DNA from: Actinoplanes nipponensis
GTDB lineage: Bacteria; Actinomycetota; Actinomycetes; Mycobacteriales; Micromonosporaceae
Length of the DNA stretch: 64,000 nt
Direction of reading: 5' to 3'
NCBI RefSeq assembly: GCF_016862275.1
Contig: NZ_BOMQ01000016.1
Location: forward strand, 38,429 to 102,428
A model generated the notes under the pieces. That model was given only the letters and a program-made list of their open reading frames with translations, did no database searches and had not been told where the DNA came from. Below are positions 7,341 to 15,243 of this stretch, piece after piece (position 1 is the first letter of the stretch; the number at the start of each line of letters is the position of its first letter). The translations under genes were made by a program, and so were the position numbers.

Positions 7341-9413
7341 TCATTCGCCGAGTGCCTCGTTCAGGACGCCCGCCAGCTGTCTGGCGTAGGCGGACGTCAG
7401 GTGGTTGTCGTCGCGGTAGACGACGGTGCCGCCGATGACGGCGGGGCAGATCAGGGGCGTGCAGAACCACGCGGTGGAGTCGACGACCCGCGCGCCGTGG
7501 GCCTGCACGACCGCCCGGACGATGCGCTGCCGGGGCAGCATCAGGGACCGGAACACGTCCAGGTGGCAGCGGTTGACGGCGGCCGGGTACGCGGCCAGGC
7601 ACCCCGGCACGTCCCGGTGCGCGACCGGCGTGTCGGCGATGACCACCGGCCGGGCGCCGGCCTGCTTGACCCGGCTGACCGTTTTGGCCCAGGCGGCGGC
7701 CCAGTCCTGGTCCCGCCCCGCGGTCACCGCGACGTCCAGCGGGCCGGTCTCGCGGTTGCGGGTCGACATGACGACCATGACCGGCCGCAGCTGCCGGATC
7801 CGGTCCAGCGCCCGCAGCCGCCACTGGTCGCACGCCACGTACGGCTCGGTGCCGCCGTCCCGGCCGACCGTGCCGAGGGCCGGGCCGCAGTCCGCCTTCG
7901 TGAAGACGACGAGCCGCCAGCCGCGCTCGCGGGCGACCACGTCGAGGGCGTCGAACCACTGCTGGGCGTGCGAGTCACCGAACAGGACCACGACCCGGTG
8001 GCCGGCCACCGCGCCGTGCTGCTCGCAGCCCCGGCGGATGTTGTCGGAGACGAACCGGCTGGCCGGCGGCGCCAGGCATCCGCCGTCGCGCGGCGTGCTC
8101 GTCCGGACCCGGGCGAGGGCGGGCGTCAGGTCGCGGGGCAGCGCGGTCGCGGTGCTGCTCTCCCGGATGATCTCCTGCAGGCGGGCGACGGTGAAGCGGC
8201 CGGAGGCCAGCACGTCGGCCGGCGTCCGAACGGTCGCCGCCCCCGGGCCCGGGGCCGCGGGAGCCGGCAGGTTCGCGGCGACCAGGGCCAGCACCGCCGT
8301 CACCGCGACCAGCGAGCCGCCGAGGGCGAGGGCCCGCCCCGGTCGGCGGCGCAGGCCCCGGTGCAGGTGGATGCGGTTCTCCACGGCGGCCACCGACATG
8401 GCCGCCGGCACCAGCGCGGCGGCGGCCAGGAGCACCCGGGCCGGGGTGGTCGGCGGATGACCCAGGACGTACGGGGCGAGGGCGAGGATCGGCCAGTGCC
8501 ACAGGTACCAGCTGAACGAGACCCGGCCGAGCTCCTGCAGCGGGGTCAGCCGCAGCAGCCGGCGGGCGCCCCGGGGCGGGCGGGCGCAGCCACCGGCGAT
8601 CACCAGCCCGGCCCCGGCGGCGGCCGGCAGGACCTGCCCGGTGGCCGCGCCGGCGAGCACCGTGCCCAGGCCCAGCCAGGTCAGGCTCGCGGCGAGCGGG
8701 GCCGGCAGGCCGGCGAGCCGTCGCGCCCCCAGGGCGATCAGCGCACCGACCCCGAACTCCCAGGCCCGGGCCGCCGCGCCGGTGGCGGCCCAGGGGTACG
8801 CCGCCGGCTGGAGCCAGACCGCGAGCGAGGCCGCGGTCACCACGGTCAGCACGGCGGCGGCGGCCGGCCCGCTCGGCCGCCCGCGCCGCGCCCAGGCCAG
8901 CGAGGCGACGGTCAGCAGCACCGGCAGCACCAGGCCGACCTGCACGATGACGGTCAGCGACCAGAAGTGCTGCAGCGGCGAGAGGCTGCCCGGCTCCACC
9001 GGCGGCCCGGTCATGGTGGCCGTCGCGGCGGCGAGGGCGTCCCGGGACACCGCCGCACGGTCGGCCGGCGGCATCCAGTGCCAGGCCGCCAGGAGCGTGC
9101 CGAGGACCACCACCATCGACGCCGGCACGAGCCGCGTCGCGCGCCGGGCGTAGAACCGGAGCAGCGAGACCCGCCCGTCCCGGCGCAGTTCGAGGAACAC
9201 GCTGCCGGTGAGCACGAAACCGGAGATCACGAAGAAGACGTCCATCCCGGTCCCGCCGCCGGCCAGGCCGCCGACGCCGGTGGCCGAGCCGACCAGCAGC
9301 AGGACGGCCACAGCGCGCAGCCCCTGCACGTCGCGCCGGAAGACGGGCGTCGCCGCCGGCGCCGGCGCCGTCCGGGGCTGGGCCCGTTCGAGCAGGTGGG
9401 TGCCGCCGGTCAT
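7341..9413 (-). CDS. Membrane O-acyltransferase with C-terminal SGNH domain (OafA/YrhL-like)
   Basis: A 690-aa, two-part protein. Residues about 25-390 form an acyltransferase-3 domain with around ten membrane segments, starting FRRDVQGLRAVAVLL and GMDVFFVISGFVL, with FYARRATRLVP between helices. Residues about 460-690 form an extracytoplasmic SGNH hydrolase-like domain with VVLFGDSHAQQWFD and a C-terminal DDNHLTS (Asp-x-x-His block). Proteins of this layout O-acetylate cell-surface polysaccharides. The ATG 9413 overlaps the GT2 stop by 4 bases (ATGA), indicating translational coupling. It probably decorates the glycan made by the neighbouring GT2. Confidence 0.9.
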   Translation of the reverse strand: MTGGTHLLERAQPRTAPAPAATPVFRRDVQGLRAVAVLLLVGSATGVGGLAGGGTGMDVFFVISGFVLTGSVFLELRRDGRVSLLRFYARRATRLVPASMVVVLGTLLAAWHWMPPADRAAVSRDALAAATATMTGPPVEPGSLSPLQHFWSLTVIVQVGLVLPVLLTVASLAWARRGRPSGPAAAAVLTVVTAASLAVWLQPAAYPWAATGAAARAWEFGVGALIALGARRLAGLPAPLAASLTWLGLGTVLAGAATGQVLPAAAGAGLVIAGGCARPPRGARRLLRLTPLQELGRVSFSWYLWHWPILALAPYVLGHPPTTPARVLLAAAALVPAAMSVAAVENRIHLHRGLRRRPGRALALGGSLVAVTAVLALVAANLPAPAAPGPGAATVRTPADVLASGRFTVARLQEIIRESSTATALPRDLTPALARVRTSTPRDGGCLAPPASRFVSDNIRRGCEQHGAVAGHRVVVLFGDSHAQQWFDALDVVARERGWRLVVFTKADCGPALGTVGRDGGTEPYVACDQWRLRALDRIRQLRPVMVVMSTRNRETGPLDVAVTAGRDQDWAAAWAKTVSRVKQAGARPVVIADTPVAHRDVPGCLAAYPAAVNRCHLDVFRSLMLPRQRIVRAVVQAHGARVVDSTAWFCTPLICPAVIGGTVVYRDDNHLTSAYARQLAGVLNEALGE

Positions 9414-11071
9414 GACGCGGTGGCCGAGGCGTAGGCGGCCGCCGGACGTGCGCCGGGGAGCACCGGATCGGTGTCCCGGGCGCTCGCCGCGACGGGGTGC
9501 CGCTGCGGTGTGGCCCGGCCGCCGAGCAGCAGCGGCCAGACGAAGTACAGCATCGGACCGGCGAACAACACCGTCGCCCAGAGCTGGTCCAGGCCGTACC
9601 GGGCGATCCCCAGCCCGATGCCCGACCAGGTGAGCAGCTGGGCGGTGATCAGCCAGACCCGCAGCAGGCGCAGGACGCGCCGCGCGGTGGACGTGCGCTT
9701 GGCGGCGCCGGTGGGCACCCAGGCGGCGGTCCGGCCGCGCAGGAAGTCGTACAGGGCCAGGGCGTGGCAGAACCCGATGAGCATCTGCACCCGGACGACG
9801 GCCGGCGACCACCGGTAGTTGGTCACCCGTGGCATCAGGGTGGACCACACGAAGATGGTGCCGATCAGCGGCAGGTAGTTGAGCGGCCGGATCTGGTCGG
9901 GGAAGAACCACAGCATCAGGAAGCCGGGGAGCTGGCTCGTGAAGGCCGCGACGGCGGTGGTGATGTAGTACAGGAAGCCGGTCCAGAAGCAGAGCTTCTG
10001 CTTGACGGTCAGCGCGGAACGGTGGAAGCCCGGGTCGGCCAGCAGGCTCATGCTGCCGGTGCACCACCGGTACTGCTGGTTGGCGAAGCCGTCGAAGTTG
10101 TCCGGGCAGACGCCCTTGGCCAGGTTCACCGGCACGTAGCGGGTCCGGAAGCCGGCCTTGGCCATGTTGACGCCGGTGTGCACGTCCTCGCTGTGCCCGA
10201 TCTGGGCGAAGCCGCCCGACCGGCGCAGCGCGGCGCGCCGGTAGACGGCGTTGGTGCCGACACAGATGGCCGCGTCCACGGCGTCGCGGGCGGGCTGGAT
10301 CCAGCGGTAGAACATCTCCTGGGTCGCGCCGGCCGACCGCTGCAGCCAATTGAAGTGATCCTGCTGGACGTCGAAGAATTGCGGCGACTGCACGATCCCG
10401 ACGGTCTCGTCGGCGAAGTAGGGCGCCAGTTCCCGGATCATGTCGGCGCGCGGCGCGAAATCGGCGTCGAAGACATGAATGAGGTCGCCGGTGGAGTTCT
10501 CGTATCCGTACCGCAGGTTTCCGGCCTTCTTCAGCTCGCCGCGGTTGGGCCGGGAAAGGTACCGGAAACCGTGGTCGGCGGCGAGCGCGGCGACCGCCTC
10601 GCGGGCCGAGTCGTCGAGCACGTGCACGGTGAGCGGGCCGGGCCAGTCCAGCCGCGCGACGTGGCGGTAGGTGTTCTCCAGGATGGCCAGGGACTCGCCG
10701 GCCGACGGCAGGAACACGTCCACCGAGGGGTACGCGGCGGGCCGGTACGCCGCGACCAGCGCCTCGTGCTCGGCGCGGGAGCTGCGCCGCTTGCGGGTGC
10801 TCGACAGCAGGCTGATGAGCACGGCCACGACCTGCAACGCGATCAGCTCGTAGAGCAGGCTGGTCCACATCGAGTTGGCCGCCAGCCGGGACATGCCGAA
10901 CATGACGCCCGCGAAGGCCAGCAGGAACACGCAGAAGATCCAGCGACCCTGGGCGCCGTAGTAGAGGTACTTCTCGTCGTCGGCGGGCGGCAGCGGCACG
11001 TATTCCGCCACTGTCGGTCTCGAGGCGCCGGCCCGGGGATCCCGCTGTTGCTGAAGCTGTGCGACTGCCAC
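9410..11071 (-). CDS. Cellulose-synthase-like processive GT2 glycosyltransferase
   Basis: A 553-aa membrane glycosyltransferase of family 2. Two N-terminal membrane helices are followed by a cytoplasmic GT-A domain with LDDSA, the DxD motif in HVFDADF, GTNAVYRR, the acidic HSEDVHTG block and the QQYRWCTGS (Q-x-x-R-W) motif of processive synthases. Five or so further helices follow. No PilZ domain is visible. It probably polymerises a beta-linked glycan and pushes it across the membrane. The chosen start is GTG 11071, with GGAAGG 9 bases upstream. ATG 11122 and GTG 11140 are longer options without a ribosome site. First gene of the operon running to 1423. Confidence 0.87.
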   Translation of the reverse strand: MAVAQLQQQRDPRAGASRPTVAEYVPLPPADDEKYLYYGAQGRWIFCVFLLAFAGVMFGMSRLAANSMWTSLLYELIALQVVAVLISLLSSTRKRRSSRAEHEALVAAYRPAAYPSVDVFLPSAGESLAILENTYRHVARLDWPGPLTVHVLDDSAREAVAALAADHGFRYLSRPNRGELKKAGNLRYGYENSTGDLIHVFDADFAPRADMIRELAPYFADETVGIVQSPQFFDVQQDHFNWLQRSAGATQEMFYRWIQPARDAVDAAICVGTNAVYRRAALRRSGGFAQIGHSEDVHTGVNMAKAGFRTRYVPVNLAKGVCPDNFDGFANQQYRWCTGSMSLLADPGFHRSALTVKQKLCFWTGFLYYITTAVAAFTSQLPGFLMLWFFPDQIRPLNYLPLIGTIFVWSTLMPRVTNYRWSPAVVRVQMLIGFCHALALYDFLRGRTAAWVPTGAAKRTSTARRVLRLLRVWLITAQLLTWSGIGLGIARYGLDQLWATVLFAGPMLYFVWPLLLGGRATPQRHPVAASARDTDPVLPGARPAAAYASATAS

Positions 11072-11101
11072 CGAATAAGGCCTTCCGTTGGTGATGACGG
11101 A

Positions 11102-11152
11102 GCCGGCTCGGGGCACAGCCATCACGCGACGGACGACCACGGTTGAGCCGGC
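11102..11152 (-). promoter_or_regulatory. Leader inverted repeat upstream of GT2 gene
   Basis: GCCGGCTC (11102-11109) and GAGCCGGC (11145-11152) are perfect 8-bp complements with a 35-base loop, ending about 30 bases before the preferred GTG start. If transcribed, it could form a stem in the 5' leader. If the longer start at 11140 were used, most of it would be coding. Confidence 0.3.
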
Positions 11153-11340
11153 GGATGTCAGTCGATCACCCGAAAAGAGCGCACGAATGCATTTTCGCCG
11201 ACGTTCACCGGCCCGTACGGGTTAGGCCGATCGGGCGAGGGAAAAGCGACGTTCGGCGGCCCGGCGGCCGCTGTGCAGGGAGCTGACCTGCGAGAACTTC
11301 ACCCACCCGCGGCGTACCGGGAAAGGAGCGGCCAAATGGT

Positions 11341-11356
11341 GGTGATGTAGATCACA
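11341..11356. promoter_or_regulatory. Crp/GlxR-like binding palindrome
   Basis: GGTGATGTAGATCACA matches the cAMP-receptor consensus TGTGA-N6-TCACA at 9 of the 10 defined positions, with a perfect GTGA/TCAC palindrome. It lies about 270 bases upstream of the GT2 start and 35 bases beyond the hydrolase stop, so the likelier target is the exopolysaccharide operon promoter. Assignment is by pattern only. Confidence 0.45.
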
Positions 11357-11390
11357 GGGTGAACTGTCGGATGTGTTCTGCATTTGTTTT

Positions 11391-11981
11391 TCAGGACAGC
11401 CGGTCGAGAAACTCGCCGGACCGGCGCAGGGCCAGCTCGGTCGCCGCCGCGTCGTGGGCCGGCAGCGAGCTGTCGGTGAACAGGTGGTGGTCGCCGGGAT
11501 AGAGGAACAGCTCGGCCACCCCCGGCCCGGCCGCCGCGACCAGTTCCCGGGCGGCGTCGAGGTCGCCCTCCAGGGCGAAGAACGGATCCCGGTCCATGCC
11601 GTGGATCTGCACCGGCAGTCCGGCCGGCCACGGGCCGAGCGCCCACTCGCCGGTGATCGGCAGGCAGGACTCGTACAGCAGGGCGCCGCGGGCGCCGGGG
11701 CGGGTCTGGGCGTACCGCTGGGCGGTGGCGGCGCCCCAGGACAGGCCCGCGTAGACCAGGGCCTCCGGCAGTGCGGCCACCGCCCGCTCGGCCCGCGCGG
11801 CGAGCTGCTCGTCGCCGAGGCTCCCGACGTGCGCCAGGCCCTCCTCGACGGTCGCCGGCCGGACGCCCTCGAACAGGTCGGGCGTGTGCACGGTGTGCCG
11901 GCCGCCGCCCAGCCGCTCGGCGAACGCCCGCACCCCGTCGGTCAACCCCTGCACGTGGTGGAACAGCACGACCTCGGCCAT
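11391..11981 (-). CDS. Dienelactone-hydrolase-family alpha/beta hydrolase
   Basis: A 196-aa cytoplasmic alpha/beta hydrolase of the dienelactone hydrolase family (usual length 190-240). The nucleophile elbow reads YAGLSWGAATAQ, with Ser where classical members have Cys. An Asp follows in HGMDRDPFF, and the catalytic His is in YPGDHHLFTD near the C-terminus. The substrate is unknown. It is transcribed divergently from the HTH regulator at 12046. The shared 64-base gap suggests the regulator controls it. The gene has its own start (ATG 11981) shortly after an AGGGGAAG ribosome site. Confidence 0.85.
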   Translation of the reverse strand: MAEVVLFHHVQGLTDGVRAFAERLGGGRHTVHTPDLFEGVRPATVEEGLAHVGSLGDEQLAARAERAVAALPEALVYAGLSWGAATAQRYAQTRPGARGALLYESCLPITGEWALGPWPAGLPVQIHGMDRDPFFALEGDLDAARELVAAAGPGVAELFLYPGDHHLFTDSSLPAHDAAATELALRRSGEFLDRLS

Positions 11982-12045
11982 CTCTACACTTCCCCTCGTC
12001 GGACGACACCGCTCGAATGATCCAGAATATTAGAACGGTCGAACT

Positions 12046-12636
12046 TTGTCGGTCAATGAGCAGATCCCGGACTACGACCTCGACGACCTGATCGTGGTCA
12101 CCGCGCCCGCGCAGCTGCGGGCGATCGCCGACCCGTTGCGCGGCACCCTGCTGGAACTGGTGCTGGAACGGGCCGCGACGGTCTCCGAGCTGGCCCGGGC
12201 GGTCGGCCGCCCCAAGGGCACGGTCGCCTACCACGTGAACCTGCTGGTCGACGCCGGCCTGTTCCGCGTCGTGCGCACCCGGCGGGTCCGCGCGATCGAG
12301 GAGCGCTACTACGGCCGGGTCGCGCGGACCATCTCCATCGGCGCCCTGCACCGCCCCGAGGACCGGCAGGTCGCCGCCGCCGTCAACGGCATCGCCGAGG
12401 CAGCCGCCGAGTCCGCGGCGGCCCACGCGGCGGACGAGCTGCGCTGCCTGCTGGTGCACGCCCGCATCCCGATCGAGGACGTGCGCGCCTTCTGGGCCGA
12501 GGTGCAGGAGGTCGCCCGCCGCTTCGCCCAGATCCCGCGCTCCGGCGACCAGGCGTACGGCTTTGTCGCCGGCCTCTATCCCACCGACGCCCCGACGCTG
12601 CCCGACGCGGCGCCCGGCGAGCCGGGCGGCCGCTGA
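12046..12636 (+). CDS. ArsR/GntR-like helix-turn-helix regulator
   Basis: A 196-aa regulator. Residues about 20-85 form a winged helix of the ArsR (HTH_20) type: ADPLRGTLLELVLERAATVSELARAV, then GRPKGTVAYHVNLLVDAGLFRVV and a short wing. The rest is a mostly helical domain that may sense a ligand or dimerise. The only plausible in-frame start is TTG 12046. No clear ribosome site precedes it, so the message may be leaderless. The AT-richer tract just upstream (AGAATATTAGAACGG) is probably promoter/operator DNA shared with the divergent hydrolase gene, which is its most likely target. Confidence 0.75.
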   Translation: MSVNEQIPDYDLDDLIVVTAPAQLRAIADPLRGTLLELVLERAATVSELARAVGRPKGTVAYHVNLLVDAGLFRVVRTRRVRAIEERYYGRVARTISIGALHRPEDRQVAAAVNGIAEAAAESAAAHAADELRCLLVHARIPIEDVRAFWAEVQEVARRFAQIPRSGDQAYGFVAGLYPTDAPTLPDAAPGEPGGR

Positions 12637-12767
12637 GCGCCGGCGTTCCCCACGGAGATCACCGGCTATCATCCTTCTCGCTTGCCGCGCCGCGGTCCCG
12701 TGCCGCGTGCGCCGGGCCCGGCCGGCCGCACACCACAGGTCCGGACCCGGGAAGGCGGCAACGCACG

Positions 12768-13406
12768 GTGGCTCAGCTGCACTACCGGCACGCGGCGATG
12801 AACAGCGGCAAGAGCACCATGGTGTTGCAGTACCGGCACACCTACGCCGCCTGCGGGCGCCGGGGCCTGCTGATGACCCGCCTCGACCGGGCCGGCACCG
12901 GCATCGTCTCCTCCCGGATCGGTCTCGCGGCCGACGCGCTGGAGATCGGCGCGACGACCGACCTGACCGAGCTGGTGCTGTCCCGGCCCGGGCCGCGGGT
13001 GGACCACGTCATCGTGGACGAGGCCCAGTTCCTGGCGCCCGAGCAGGTCGACCAGCTCGCCGCCCTGGTGGACGACCACGACATCGACGTCTTCACGTTC
13101 GGGCTGCTGTCGGACTTCCGCGGCCTGCAGTTCCCCGGCTCGGCCCGCCTGGTCGTGCTGGCCGACATCGTCGAGGCGCTCCAGGTGTACCCGATGTGCT
13201 GGTGCGGGCAGCCGGCCCGGATGAACGCCCGGGTGGTCAGCGGGCTGATGGTCCGGGACGGCGACACCGTCGTGCTGGGCGACACCGGGGCCGACGTCGG
13301 CTACGTGGTGCTGTGCCGGCGTCACCACCGGGCCGGTCAGCCGTACGCCTCCCGGCCGGAGCCGGTCACGCCAGCAGCGACTGCCGCATCTCTCTGCCGG
13401 GGTTGA
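12768..13406 (+). CDS. tdk: Thymidine kinase (type II)
   Basis: Phosphorylates thymidine (and deoxyuridine) to the monophosphate with ATP in nucleoside salvage. The protein is 212 aa. The P-loop is HAAMNSGKST near residue 9, and HVIVDEAQFL near 80 carries the Walker-B Asp and the catalytic Glu. A zinc site of Cys pairs is visible: MCWCGQ near 143 and LCRRHH near 185. The start is GTG 12768 with GGGAAGG upstream. Its 3' end overlaps the convergent gene ending at 13366 by 41 bases. The segment after the last zinc residues is a short variable tail. Confidence 0.92.
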   Translation: MAQLHYRHAAMNSGKSTMVLQYRHTYAACGRRGLLMTRLDRAGTGIVSSRIGLAADALEIGATTDLTELVLSRPGPRVDHVIVDEAQFLAPEQVDQLAALVDDHDIDVFTFGLLSDFRGLQFPGSARLVVLADIVEALQVYPMCWCGQPARMNARVVSGLMVRDGDTVVLGDTGADVGYVVLCRRHHRAGQPYASRPEPVTPAATAASLCRG

Positions 13407-14079
13407 AGCCACCGACGACCCGGTGCCCGCCGGGCTCGCGCACGTCGACGGTGTGGTTGCGCCGCATCAGCTCCCGGACCGGCGGTGGCAACGGGGGCGG
13501 CTCCGGCATGGCCGCGCGCAGCTCACGGGCCGTCGCGATGAGCCGCCCGGCCAGCGCCGCCGCGTCGGCGTCGACCGGGACCCGGCCGTACTCCCACCCG
13601 GCCACGGTGAGATCGAGGATCTCGAACAGGTGGGCCAGCGGCGGCTGCGGATCGGCCACCCGGACGTACCGGCGGGCCTGGTCGCCGAGGACCGTGGCCG
13701 CCGCGGCCACCTGGACGTACGGGTGCAGGCGGCCGGGCAGCGCGAACAGCGGCCACCGCAACTCCGGCCCGGCCGCCTGCCACAGCGGCCGGTAGTTGCG
13801 GCGGTCGACGGCGACCCCGTGGCCGGTACGCCGGTACAGCTCGCCGGCCTGCGCCAGCAGCTCCGCGTGCGCCTCGTCGGCGAACTCCCGCAGCACCGTG
13901 GCGGCCACCGCGAGACCGTCGTCGCCGTCGAGCGCCGGCACGACCGCGGCGGCCTGCTCCGGGAACGGGACGCGGACGTGCGCGCCGTACCGCCGCCGGA
14001 TGTCCTCGAGCAGGGCCTGCTGCCGGGCCGGGTCGGGGTCGGCGCGCCGCCGGCCGGGACCGAGCGGGAACCACCGCAT
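13366..14079 (-). CDS. Hypothetical protein, mostly helical
   Basis: A 237-aa cytoplasmic protein with no signal peptide or membrane segment and no recognised domain. The N-terminus has an Arg-rich stretch. The centre (GHGVAVDRRNYRPLWQAAGPELRWPL) is aromatic-rich, and the C-terminus ends VDVREPGGHRVVGGFNPGREMRQSLLA. The last 14 codons overlap the thymidine kinase end on the opposite strand. It starts at ATG 14079. Codon use matches its neighbours, with GC-rich third positions, so it is probably a real gene. No function can be offered. Confidence 0.65.
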   Translation of the reverse strand: MRWFPLGPGRRRADPDPARQQALLEDIRRRYGAHVRVPFPEQAAAVVPALDGDDGLAVAATVLREFADEAHAELLAQAGELYRRTGHGVAVDRRNYRPLWQAAGPELRWPLFALPGRLHPYVQVAAAATVLGDQARRYVRVADPQPPLAHLFEILDLTVAGWEYGRVPVDADAAALAGRLIATARELRAAMPEPPPLPPPVRELMRRNHTVDVREPGGHRVVGGFNPGREMRQSLLA

Positions 14080-14133
14080 GTCGCCTCGTCTCCGCCGCCG
14101 TTGTGCCGGACGCGGCCATGCTAATCGAGGCGA

Positions 14134-15243
14134 TCAGAGGCAGGAGGCGCAGACGCCCGGCGGATAGTCGGGGTCCGGCAGCGGAACGTTGCTGACCAGC
14201 GGCTTGCGGACGCGTGCTTCGTCGGTGCGGATCGGCGCCAGCCGGTACCGGTCCGGCTGGTCCCGCACGATCCGCCAGCACCGGTCGTGCACGCCGTACA
14301 GCCGGCCGCCGCGCTGCCGGATGCCGGAGGTCAGGCAGAGCGCGCCGGTGTTCTCGTTCACCTGCGCGCCCTTGGCCAGCGGGACCTGGGCGAGGTCCCA
14401 GGCGGGCATGACGATGCCCCGGTCGCTCCAGTAGCGGACCGCGTGGATGGTCGGCTCCGTCCCGTTCGGATCGCACGAGTCGACCGCGCCGGCCATCCAG
14501 ATGTCGAAGCCGTTGACGTTGTCGTCGGACGGCCCGGCGAACGAGTCCGTGATGGACACGGTGTGACAGGTGGGCTCCTCCGGCAGCAGCGGGATGGTGG
14601 GCCCGCTGATCGGGGTGTCCCACGTGGTGCCGGGCGGCCCGGGCGGCCCGGTGGTCCAGGTCGACGCCAGACAGTCGACGGCACACACCGGGCCGGTGGG
14701 CGTGGCGTCCTCCGGCGGGTACTCGCTCAGGTCCGCCGTCACCAGCGGATCGGTCAGCGGCACGGCCGCGAACCGGGTCACCAGGTGGTCGGCGCCCGAG
14801 CGGACCGGCCGCACGCACGCCGCGTTCACGGCGACCCGCCCGGCTCCGTGCGGGGCCTGCCCGGTGCTGACGCACAGCGCCGCGACGTCGGGCGCTATCC
14901 GGCCGGTACGCGAGAAAGCCGTGCCCCCCGGACCCGCGGCCCGCCAGGGCGTGCTCATCAGGCCGGTCGGGACCCCGCCGCGGACGTGGTACTGGGTGAT
15001 CGCGAGAGTGGCGTCGCCGCCGCTGCCGCACGGCGTGGACCGGCCCTTGACGGTGGCGTCGAACCACGGTTCCCAGAACTGGGAGTCGGGGCGGTACACC
15101 CCGCGCAGCCCGTCGATCGTGACGGTCACGCAGGCCGGCGCCGCGGCGACCGGCGCCGCGACGGGTGCGGCCGTGGCGGGGGCCGCCGGTGCGGCAGCCG
15201 CCAGCAGCACGACGGCCGCGGCGGTGAGAAGACGTTCGATCAT
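14134..15243 (-). CDS. Secreted Cys-containing hypothetical protein
   Basis: A 369-aa exported protein. The signal peptide is residues 1-26 (MIERLLTAAAVVLLAAAAPAA, Ala-rich cleavage). The mature protein has two similar halves. Each has a Thr-rich strand after a Cys (ACVTVTIDGLRGVY near 37 and TCHTVSITDSFAGP near 220), followed by an Asn/Asp-rich loop and W-x-x-D/R blocks, plus about ten Cys that may form disulfides. No catalytic motif is seen. Its ATG overlaps the stop of the TrmB/LuxR regulator by 4 bases, so it is translationally coupled to a regulator, an unusual arrangement. The duplicated halves are an observation by eye. Confidence 0.7.
   Translation of the reverse strand: MIERLLTAAAVVLLAAAAPAAPATAAPVAAPVAAAPACVTVTIDGLRGVYRPDSQFWEPWFDATVKGRSTPCGSGGDATLAITQYHVRGGVPTGLMSTPWRAAGPGGTAFSRTGRIAPDVAALCVSTGQAPHGAGRVAVNAACVRPVRSGADHLVTRFAAVPLTDPLVTADLSEYPPEDATPTGPVCAVDCLASTWTTGPPGPPGTTWDTPISGPTIPLLPEEPTCHTVSITDSFAGPSDDNVNGFDIWMAGAVDSCDPNGTEPTIHAVRYWSDRGIVMPAWDLAQVPLAKGAQVNENTGALCLTSGIRQRGGRLYGVHDRCWRIVRDQPDRYRLAPIRTDEARVRKPLVSNVPLPDPDYPPGVCASCL

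Larger units (their letters stand above)
11072..11390 (-). other. Long leader/upstream region of the exopolysaccharide operon
   Basis: 319 bases without a convincing gene. It separates the GT2 start from the stop of the hydrolase at 11391 and must hold the operon promoter. It contains an 8-bp inverted repeat close to the GT2 start and a Crp/GlxR-like palindrome at its far end, listed separately. It is noticeably less GC-rich near 11140-11240 and 11330-11395 than the flanking genes. No riboswitch fold was recognised. Confidence 0.5.

Noticed and set aside
13366..13406. The 41-base convergent overlap of tdk with the hypothetical gene as a sign of a wrong call
   Set aside because: Both stop codons are clear and both frames show coding character up to near the overlap. 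Short convergent overlaps are common in such compact genomes.
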